Assembly (NCBI GenBank): GCA_021796315.1
Contig: JAJYOH010000345.1
Location: 1 to 6,658, forward strand
DNA from: Chloroflexota bacterium
GTDB lineage: Bacteria > Chloroflexota > Anaerolineae > Anaerolineales > Villigracilaceae
Length of the DNA stretch: 6,658 bases
Reading direction: 5' to 3'
Part shown: in pieces, positions 1 through 4,645 of the stretch
Numbering within the stretch: the first letter of the stretch is position 1
How the letters are laid out: each line of letters begins with the position of its first letter
Made by a program: the position numbers and the translations under genes
The notes under the pieces: model-generated
The model's database searches: none
What the model was told of the DNA's origin: nothing
The model's input: the letters and a program-made list of their open reading frames with translations, nothing else

Positions 1-362
1 CCGGAGACTTTATATCCGCCGCCGCCGAATTTGCCGCCCGCGCCGATGATCGTCATGACCACGTCCACGGTCTCCATCGGCTTTCCATTCGCATCCTTTT
101 TCGACAGGTGCGGGCCAACCGGGATACCGCGTCCATTATCTTCAACGGTTACGCTGCTGTCAGAATGGATGGTAATGTTGATGCGGGTGCAATAACCGGC
201 AAGCGCTTCGTCGATGGCGTTATCAACAACTTCATAAACCAGGTGGTGCAGGGCCTTAATGTCTGTGCCGCCCACGTACATGCCCGGGCGTTTACGGACA
301 TGCTCAATGCCTTCCAGGGCCTGAATGGAACTGACATCATACTTGGTATTGGTTTGAGCCAC
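1..362 (-). CDS. gyrB: DNA gyrase subunit B, N-terminal ATPase part (cut by window edge)
   Basis: This is the first 120 codons of the ATPase subunit of DNA gyrase, the type IIA topoisomerase that introduces negative supercoils. The translated piece carries the GHKL ATPase signatures in order: [11 protein letters not shown] (residues 23-33), the catalytic/Mg region around Glu44 and Asn48 ([15 protein letters not shown]), DNGRGIPV (75-82) with the adenine-contacting Asp75, and the start of the ATP lid [15 protein letters not shown] (107 onward), where the window ends. The start is GTG at 362-360, because GGAGG lies 5 nt upstream and homology begins just after it. It lies 42 nt downstream of the membrane-protein gene on the same strand, so co-transcription is likely. 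ParE (topoisomerase IV subunit B) shares these motifs and cannot be fully excluded from this fragment, but the sequence is very gyrB-like. The C-terminal TOPRIM and GyrA-binding parts are outside the window. Confidence 0.93.
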   Translation of the reverse strand, partial: MAQTNTKYDVSSIQALEGIEHVRKRPGMYVGGTDIKALHHLVYEVVDNAIDEALAGYCTRINITIHSDSSVTVEDNGRGIPVGPHLSKKDANGKPMETVDVVMTIIGAGGKFGGGGYKVS

Positions 363-366
363 AAAA

Positions 367-372
367 TCCTCC
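367..372 (-). promoter_or_regulatory. Shine-Dalgarno of gyrB
   Basis: GGAGGA on the minus strand, with the GGAGG core 5 nt before the GTG codon at 362-360. It fixes GTG as the gyrB start and shows that gyrB can be translated independently of the upstream membrane-protein gene. Confidence 0.8.
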
Positions 373-404
373 GAACAAATTCTCCGCGATCAGCGGCAAA
401 AATG

Positions 405-1397
405 TTAAGCCTGTTGCGTTGGCATGCTTGAGCGCATTCGATCAAGCACAGTTTGGATCCAGACCGTCATATCACGGTAATATATAAAAGATGAAGCCAG
501 CAAAGCGGTGGTGACAAAAGCATGACCAAGGATTCCGATCAGCGTCAGCCATGAATCGTCGGACGGGATGGCCCACAGAAAATTCAAGCCTATCCCGATC
601 ATAAGAATCGTTAGAACAAAGAGACTGCTGGACGGCATGGTAAACCGCGCCGTTTGAAAACTGGACAGGATGGACGCTACGGCATTTTGCTTGCGAACGA
701 ACATTCCCAGTGCTGAGAAGAAAATCGGCACGACCAGCCACATAGACAGGAATCCGATAAAGAGCAGGACACCCTGTCCAATTAGCGGATTAAGCATAAA
801 GAGGAGATAAAGAATGAAAGCAGCAGGCATGCCAAAAATCCAGAATAGAAGCGACCAGATCAATGAGTAAACAAGCGTCTGAGTGACAGCGCGGCCGACA
901 GAAATTTGCGAATCTGAGGTCAGGACAAGACTGGCGATCCAGCGAAAGTACAATCCACCTAAAACCCACCCCGCAAAAATAAATAAAAACATCCCGGCAT
1001 AAAAGTGAAGGGGAGTGTCCACCTGAAAAGTCAATGGGGCGCCGAATGGGGTTTGCACTGAACCTTTGCTGCTGATCAAACTGGCAACACCGATCGGAAA
1101 GGTACGCAGAGCAGAGAATATATTGATCTGATTTAAGGAGGTCTGCATTTGAGCCAGCGTCTGAACGTCAGTGGCCGCAACGCTGGTTCCCGCAAAAAAC
1201 TTTTTGACCTCGTTGAGAGTGGTCAAAAACAGTTGGGAAACACTGAGATGCGGGCCAAGCCACAAAAAAAGATCAACGGCAAGCGGGAAAAGAATGGCCG
1301 TTATATGGCCTGCAATAGTATCGAAGCCTGTTCTCAATGCCATAATAATACTGGGCGGAGGCGGCAGGATGGTTGTCTCGTTTTTTGATGATTCCAT
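405..1397 (-). CDS. Six-helix integral membrane protein of unknown function
   Basis: A 330-residue protein that I do not recognise as a named family. A short polar, proline-rich N-terminus (PPPP at 12-15) is followed by a hydrophobic segment at about 28-48. Then comes a roughly 80-residue non-membrane stretch (about 50-130, probably extracytoplasmic or peripheral), and five more hydrophobic segments at about 131-157, 172-200, 204-233, 256-276 and 284-307. The C-terminal tail is short and contains Arg319, Arg320-region basic residues and ends TQQA. No catalytic motif, ATP-binding loop or transporter signature is visible. The ATG at 1397-1395 has no convincing Shine-Dalgarno but sits 9 nt after a TAGAAT -10 element, so it is probably translated from a near-leaderless mRNA. 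It is the first gene of a likely two-gene transcript with gyrB, 42 nt downstream. That linkage may only reflect shared transcription. The reading frame is certain; the function is unknown. Confidence 0.85.
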   Translation of the reverse strand: MESSKNETTILPPPPSIIMALRTGFDTIAGHITAILFPLAVDLFLWLGPHLSVSQLFLTTLNEVKKFFAGTSVAATDVQTLAQMQTSLNQINIFSALRTFPIGVASLISSKGSVQTPFGAPLTFQVDTPLHFYAGMFLFIFAGWVLGGLYFRWIASLVLTSDSQISVGRAVTQTLVYSLIWSLLFWIFGMPAAFILYLLFMLNPLIGQGVLLFIGFLSMWLVVPIFFSALGMFVRKQNAVASILSSFQTARFTMPSSSLFVLTILMIGIGLNFLWAIPSDDSWLTLIGILGHAFVTTALLASSFIYYRDMTVWIQTVLDRMRSSMPTQQA

Positions 1398-1406
1398 AGT
1401 TACTTG

Positions 1407-1436
1407 ATTCTACCATACCCATACAGGCATTCGCAA
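1407..1436 (-). promoter_or_regulatory. Predicted promoter of the membrane protein-gyrB transcript
   Basis: On the minus strand, TTGCGA (1436-1431, 4 of 6 to TTGACA) and TAGAAT (1412-1407, 5 of 6 to TATAAT) are separated by 18 nt. The -10 ends 9 nt before the ATG, so transcription would begin only 0-3 nt before the start codon. The nonamer GGTAGAATC recurs in front of the divergent gene at 1622-1630. The prediction comes from sequence only. Confidence 0.55.
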
Positions 1437-1482
1437 ATCTGTTCTACTTTTGAGGATATTATTCGACCATTGACACAGTTTC

Positions 1483-1594
1483 TCTACCGTTCCTTTTGAA
1501 AATGGACGCGGAATAACGCGGATGGGCTGATTTTTGAATTAATTTCCGCGTTTTCTGTGCCCACCCACGTCTTGTACCGATTTTAAACGGTAGA
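1483..1594. repeat. Inverted-repeat pair TCTACCGTT / AACGGTAGA in the divergent spacer
   Basis: TCTACCGTT at 1483-1491 is the exact reverse complement of AACGGTAGA at 1586-1594, 94 nt away. The right copy overlaps a near-palindrome, TACCG (1575-1579) with CGGTA (1588-1592) around an AT-rich centre. The arrangement lies between two divergent promoters and would suit a dimeric regulator, possibly by looping. A 9-bp match at this distance can also occur by chance, and the left copy reads on into A/T-rich DNA. Confidence 0.35.
1506..1552. repeat. Hairpin-forming repeat with two alternative 5' arms
   Basis: ACGCGGA occurs twice, at 1506-1512 and 1516-1522. Each copy is complementary to the single TCCGCGT at 1545-1551. 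With flanking bases the alternatives are ACGCGGAA/TTCCGCGT (1506-1513 with 1544-1551) and AACGCGGA/TCCGCGTT (1515-1522 with 1545-1552, 22-nt loop). A short T-run follows at 1551-1554. The unit looks like a dispersed intergenic repeat rather than part of a gene. No coding frame of note covers it. Confidence 0.5.
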
Positions 1595-1623
1595 AAAGAC
1601 GCAATTCGGTTGGATAAATCGGG

Positions 1624-1629
1624 TAGAAT
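1624..1629 (+). promoter_or_regulatory. -10 element placing transcription start at the ATG (leaderless)
   Basis: TAGAAT lies exactly 7 nt before the ATG at 1637, the spacing expected if the A of the start codon is the first transcribed base. No clear -35 hexamer is seen around 1600-1606 (the sequence there is cgcaatt). There is no Shine-Dalgarno before this ATG. The position argues against the in-frame upstream TTG at 1610, since that start would put the promoter inside the coding sequence. Confidence 0.55.
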
Positions 1630-1636
1630 CTGGCTT

Positions 1637-2452
1637 ATGCAGGAGCAACAACGTTATCTTCCAGATGCAAACCGTGTAGGGGTATTTGCGGCAGTCGTTC
1701 TGCTCACCTACGCGCTGGATCATCTAGTCAGAACGCCGGGCGTTACTTTGACTCTGCAATTGCCCGGCTTCTATTTTGCCTATCCGCTTACTCTTAGCAC
1801 AGCCATGACCTTAATGGCCTCTGGCCTGACGGCCACCGGCATGGACTGGCTATTGCACAGCCACCCTGCCCTGCAAAGCCAGCGGACCGTCGAACACTGG
1901 CTCCTACCCACATTGACCGCCTTTATCCTGGGAATATTGCTTAATATTCTGCCCACGGGGACTTCGTGGTGGATAGGTTTTGCATTGAGCGCCAGTATTT
2001 TGATCTCTGTTTTCCTGGCCGAATACATCACAGTTAATCCTGGCGCGCCAGGCTATCCGTTGGCTTCGGCAGGCCTGATCGCTCTTTCATACGCATTATT
2101 CTTTCTGCTTGCAATCGCCTTACGCACAGGAGGCGCTCGCTTGTTTTTGATCATCCCCGCTGTTTTTTTCGCTTCAGGCCTCGTATCACTGCGAACTCTG
2201 CATCTACGTTTGAGCGGCCGCTGGGAATTCCCGTGGGCGATCGGCATCGGCATTGTCTGCGCGCAAATCGCAGGCGGATTGCATTACTGGCCGTTATCAT
2301 CCGTGCAATTCGGGTTGATCTTACTGGGTCCGCTCTACGCACTAACGGCGCTCACCGACAATCTCAGCGAAGACATCCCCGTGCGGCGAGCTTTGGTGGA
2401 GCCGGGTATTATCCTGGCCTTTGCCTGGGGCGCGGCCGTATTCATCCATTGA
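1637..2452 (+). CDS. Multi-pass membrane protein of unknown function
   Basis: A 271-residue, strongly hydrophobic protein with about eight or nine predicted membrane helices, at roughly 13-30, 48-66, 88-106, 110-130, 142-163, 168-187, 200-217, 222-240 and 254-270. Loops are short and there is no soluble domain or recognisable catalytic motif. I chose ATG 1637 over the in-frame TTG at 1610 because a TAGAAT -10 box ends 7 nt before it. A TTG start would add nine residues (beginning MDKSGR). The stop overlaps the start of the JAMM gene in TGATG, so the two are probably translationally coupled and form an operon with plsY. It resembles family-less membrane proteins of Anaerolineae, but I cannot name a family. 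With a lipid-synthesis gene in the operon a role at the membrane is plausible, but this is only inference. Confidence 0.85.
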   Translation: MQEQQRYLPDANRVGVFAAVVLLTYALDHLVRTPGVTLTLQLPGFYFAYPLTLSTAMTLMASGLTATGMDWLLHSHPALQSQRTVEHWLLPTLTAFILGILLNILPTGTSWWIGFALSASILISVFLAEYITVNPGAPGYPLASAGLIALSYALFFLLAIALRTGGARLFLIIPAVFFASGLVSLRTLHLRLSGRWEFPWAIGIGIVCAQIAGGLHYWPLSSVQFGLILLGPLYALTALTDNLSEDIPVRRALVEPGIILAFAWGAAVFIH

Positions 2453-2850
2453 TGCAAATCAAGCCTGAACATTGGGATGCGATGTACGCCCATGTCGAAA
2501 CCAATGCGCCGCTTGAAGCCTGCGGACTATTAGCTGGCAAAAATGATTCGGTGGAAAAAGTTTTCTTGATCACGAATCAAGCCCAAAGTCCGGTACGGTT
2601 TCAGATGGATCCAACCGAACAGCTTCACGCTTTAGACTGGATCGATTCCAATGGATTGGAACTGCTCGCCATCTTCCACTCGCATCCTGCCGGACCTGAA
2701 ACGGTTTCCGCTACCGACATCGAAGAGGCCGCTTATCCCGTTGTCAACATCATCTGGTCGCGCAACAACGGTTCATGGCAGGCGCGCGGATTTTGGATCG
2801 AGGATGGACACGTGACCGAAGTAGAACTACGAATCACCGGCGGCGAGTAA
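2452..2850 (+). CDS. JAMM/MPN+ (M67) zinc metallopeptidase
   Basis: A 132-residue stand-alone Mov34/MPN domain. The JAMM active site is complete: Glu22 in EACGLLAG (22-29), His76 and His78 in HSHP (76-79), Ser86 and Asp89, matching E-xn-H-S-H-P-x6-S-x2-D. His76, His78 and Asp89 would bind zinc and Glu22 would act as general base. In this family the enzymes cleave isopeptide or peptide bonds next to ubiquitin-like folds. Small bacterial members often process sulfur-carrier proteins of the ThiS/MoaD type or act in cysteine synthesis. No ubiquitin-like, E1-like or cysteine synthase gene is present in this window, so its substrate is unknown. The ATG shares a base with the upstream TGA stop (TGATG), indicating translational reinitiation. 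plsY starts 52 nt downstream with its own ribosome site. An open frame extends upstream to 2233 but overlaps the membrane-protein gene and is not expected to be coding. Confidence 0.92.
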   Translation: MQIKPEHWDAMYAHVETNAPLEACGLLAGKNDSVEKVFLITNQAQSPVRFQMDPTEQLHALDWIDSNGLELLAIFHSHPAGPETVSATDIEEAAYPVVNIIWSRNNGSWQARGFWIEDGHVTEVELRITGGE

Positions 2851-2890
2851 CCTTGCCTGCCTTCTTGTGTTACCAGTCATAGCCCAACTT

Positions 2891-2895
2891 GGAGG
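2891..2895 (+). promoter_or_regulatory. Shine-Dalgarno that sets the plsY start
   Basis: GGAGG lies 7 nt before ATG 2903. This favours ATG 2903 over the in-frame GTG at 2867, which has no ribosome site and would add 12 residues not expected in the family. Confidence 0.8.
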
Positions 2896-2902
2896 AACGT
2901 TC

Positions 2903-3571
2903 ATGCAAATGTTTATGGATGCCGGCATCGTGGTGCTGGCGTATCTTTTTGGCTCAATCCCCTTCGGACTTCTGGTGGTAAAGCTAAGCACCGGCAAAGA
3001 CATTCGCCAGGTCGCCAGTGGACGCACTGGGGGCACGAACGCCATGCGCGCTGCAGGTCTCGGCGCGGGACTGTTGACGGCGTTACTCGATATTCTCAAA
3101 GGCGCAGTGACCGTTTGGGCGGCACAGGCACTGACCGGTAACAATTGGATACACATGCTAGCGCCCATCGCCGCCATCCTCGGACACAACTATTCTGTGT
3201 TCCTGGCTGAACGCGATGAGAATGGAAAGTTTCGCTTGCGCGGCGGAGCAGGCGGCGCGCCAACCGTTGGCGGTGCAGTCGGATTATGGTGGCCTTCCTT
3301 TTTCATCATCATTCCCGTCGGCGCATTGATCTTCTTTGGCGTTGGATATGCGTCCGTTACAACAATGAGCATAGCCTTGATCGCCACAGCAATATTCACC
3401 GTGCGTTACTTTATGGGACTTTCACCCTGGCAGGATATTCTATATGGCGTGATTGCATTCCTTATGTTGGTATATGCATTGCGCCCAAACATTAAAGCAT
3501 TGATGGAAGGCCGCGAACGTTTCCATGGCTGGCGTCCGTGGAAAAAGCAAGAAGAAACAAAGGAAGAATAA
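2903..3571 (+). CDS. plsY: PlsY-like glycerol-3-phosphate acyltransferase, divergent motifs
   Basis: A 222-residue inner-membrane protein of the PlsY family, whose members transfer an acyl group from acyl phosphate to glycerol-3-phosphate to make lysophosphatidate, the first step of phospholipid synthesis. Three family motifs are recognisable: motif 1 GSIPFG (17-22), the glycine-rich phosphate-loop motif 2 ASGRTGGTNAMR (38-49, usually GSGNxGATN), and motif 3 GHNYSVFL (94-101) followed after an insertion by GGAGGAPT (114-121). Motif 3 is unusual. The proline normally after the aromatic residue is serine, the usual GGKG lysine is alanine, and about eight polar residues (roughly 103-110) separate the two halves. 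Hydrophobic helices span about 5-26, 52-76, 84-100, 118-128, 130-148, 150-167 and 176-193, with a charged tail ending in Glu residues. The family assignment is secure; normal catalytic activity is not proven. It is the last gene of the operon and is followed by a strong terminator. Confidence 0.87.
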   Translation: MQMFMDAGIVVLAYLFGSIPFGLLVVKLSTGKDIRQVASGRTGGTNAMRAAGLGAGLLTALLDILKGAVTVWAAQALTGNNWIHMLAPIAAILGHNYSVFLAERDENGKFRLRGGAGGAPTVGGAVGLWWPSFFIIIPVGALIFFGVGYASVTTMSIALIATAIFTVRYFMGLSPWQDILYGVIAFLMLVYALRPNIKALMEGRERFHGWRPWKKQEETKEE

Positions 3572-3584
3572 GAGACGAGATATC

Positions 3585-3628
3585 AAAGCAACAACCCGAC
3601 ATAAAATCATGTCGGGTTGTTGCTTTTT
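3585..3628. terminator. Strong bidirectional Rho-independent terminator
   Basis: A perfect 18-bp inverted repeat (3585-3602 with 3609-3626) encloses a 6-nt loop. It has a T-run at 3624-3628 on the plus strand, and AAA at 3585-3587 provides a short T-tract on the minus strand. It lies 13 nt after the plsY stop and 15 nt beyond the stop of the convergent beta-lactamase-fold gene, so it can end both transcripts. Confidence 0.93.
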
Positions 3629-3641
3629 CATAAGAACGAGG

Positions 3642-4472
3642 CTATTCCCCGCGAGCGTCTCTGATCAACTTGTGCAAGTTGCGTTTGTGCAATGCATCCG
3701 CCAATCCTCCCAAATAGACGCGGCTCTTGCCGCATTCTTCAATGCCGGCGCCGTCAGCCAACTCCTCGGTTGGCTTGCGCCGCGCCGCGGCTTTGGCAGC
3801 TTTCTTGATATTTGTGATGTACGCCAGGTTGTCTTTTACGGCCGCTTCGATCTCGCCGCGCAAAACAATATCGCCATGGCCTTGCACGATATTCTCAAGC
3901 CCCATGCGCCCGATCTTCTTGATGGATACGGCAATATCATCCGCGTCGCCATCCACGATATAAGGTAATGGCATGAATGAATCACCGGCAAAGAGTACCC
4001 GATCTTCCTCCACCAGCACCGCGATCCCATCTTCACTATGACCCGCCGAGGGCATGATCGTCAGATTCTTTTTACCGACACGCAGATTGACCTCGCCGCT
4101 GGTAAACGTCATTTGCGGCAGCACGATTTTGACCTGGCGAAGCATAGCATTCTGCTTCTGAGCCGCTTCCAGCGATGGACGCCCGCGCTCGTCCAGAAAT
4201 TCGCGGCAAAGCTCGTGAGCGATGATTGTGGCGCCAGGGAAGAAACAGTTTCCCCAGGCATGGTCGGCATGATAATGAGTGTTGATCACATAACGCACCG
4301 GTACACTCAACTCATGCTCGATGAACTCGCGCATACCGAGCGTCTCATCTGGCAATGCCAGAGTATCAACCACAACTGCCCACTGCGGTCCGGCTATTAC
4401 CCCCGCCGTGACCTGGGCATAGATTTCGCTTTGGAACCAAAAAACGTTTTCAGAAATTCGTTCACGATGCAT
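3642..4472 (-). CDS. Metallo-beta-lactamase-fold hydrolase
   Basis: A 276-residue MBL-fold protein with the complete metal-binding set: THYHADH (65-71; His66, His68, Asp70, His71), His145 in AGHSEDG, Asp164 in FAGDSF and His199 in QGHGD. These residues indicate a binuclear zinc (or iron) hydrolase. The layout resembles cytoplasmic MBL hydrolases acting on thioesters, lactones or similar substrates, and I cannot choose a substrate. No signal peptide or membrane helix is seen, so antibiotic resistance is unlikely to be its job. Beyond about residue 205 the fold continues into a helical Lys/Arg-rich segment (AKAAARRK near 225-233) and a tail with HKRNLHKLIRDAR. I chose the ATG at 4472-4470 because GAGG lies 6 nt upstream. 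An upstream ATG at 4484 and a longer open frame to 4583 lack a ribosome site and would run through the predicted promoter. It is convergent with plsY and divergent from the receiver/Roadblock/TnpA-like gene. Confidence 0.9.
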   Translation of the reverse strand: MHRERISENVFWFQSEIYAQVTAGVIAGPQWAVVVDTLALPDETLGMREFIEHELSVPVRYVINTHYHADHAWGNCFFPGATIIAHELCREFLDERGRPSLEAAQKQNAMLRQVKIVLPQMTFTSGEVNLRVGKKNLTIMPSAGHSEDGIAVLVEEDRVLFAGDSFMPLPYIVDGDADDIAVSIKKIGRMGLENIVQGHGDIVLRGEIEAAVKDNLAYITNIKKAAKAAARRKPTEELADGAGIEECGKSRVYLGGLADALHKRNLHKLIRDARGE

Positions 4473-4478
4473 TGATAA

Positions 4479-4482
4479 CCTC
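4479..4482 (-). promoter_or_regulatory. Shine-Dalgarno deciding the MBL-hydrolase start
   Basis: GAGG on the minus strand lies 6 nt before the ATG at 4472-4470. It supports this start over ATG 4484, four codons upstream, which would overlap the site. Confidence 0.65.
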
Positions 4483-4498
4483 ATCAGTAATTTCTTTA

Positions 4499-4527
4499 TA
4501 GATAGCACAAAAGGCGAATAATAGCAA
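4499..4527 (-). promoter_or_regulatory. Possible promoter of the MBL-hydrolase gene
   Basis: On the minus strand TTGCTA (4527-4522) and TATCTA (4504-4499), the latter preceded by an extended -10 TG, are separated by 17 nt. The -10 is a poor match (3 of 6), and a second AT-rich candidate, TATAAA, overlaps it 4 nt downstream. Transcription from here would give a leader of about 20 nt with the GAGG site in it, unlike the leaderless layout on the other side of this spacer. Confidence 0.35.
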
Positions 4528-4610
4528 GTTGTATAGATGAATTTAACCAGCGCCAACCAAGGCCGGTCGCGGATGACGAACAAATTACCTTAAAAACTAC
4601 GCAAACTGTC

Positions 4611-4639
4611 TTGCCCCTCCGCCCTTGCCGTGATAAACT
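4611..4639 (+). promoter_or_regulatory. Sigma70-type promoter with start at the GTG codon (leaderless)
   Basis: TTGCCC (4611-4616, 4 of 6 to TTGACA) and TAAACT (4634-4639, a TANNNT -10) are separated by exactly 17 nt. The -10 ends 6 nt before GTG 4646, so the expected first transcribed base is the G of the start codon. No Shine-Dalgarno precedes the GTG, which fits a leaderless mRNA. Confidence 0.65.
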
Positions 4640-4645
4640 AAGTCT

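Noticed and set aside
108..431. Plus-strand open frame opposite gyrB
   Set aside because: It is antisense to the strongly conserved gyrB frame and its translation shows no domain; it exists because of the codon pattern of gyrB.
1470..1475. Perfect TTGACA -35 hexamer in the divergent spacer
   Set aside because: No TANNNT -10 lies 15-19 nt downstream (the sequence there is around tccttttgaa), so I do not call a promoter.
1610..1636. TTG start nine codons upstream for the plus-strand membrane protein
   Set aside because: No ribosome site, and the TAGAAT box would lie inside the coding region; ATG 1637 fits the promoter spacing better.
2233..2451. N-terminal extension of the JAMM frame
   Set aside because: The extra 73 codons overlap the membrane-protein gene in another frame, read as Arg/Ala-rich nonsense and precede a complete MPN domain starting at ATG 2452.
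4038..4475. Plus-strand open frame of 145 codons
   Set aside because: Antisense to the MBL-fold gene, whose metal-binding motifs are intact; no recognisable domain or start signal.
4473..4583. 37-residue N-terminal extension of the MBL-fold protein
   Set aside because: It would cover the divergent promoter spacer and has no ribosome site; GAGG before ATG 4472 fits better.
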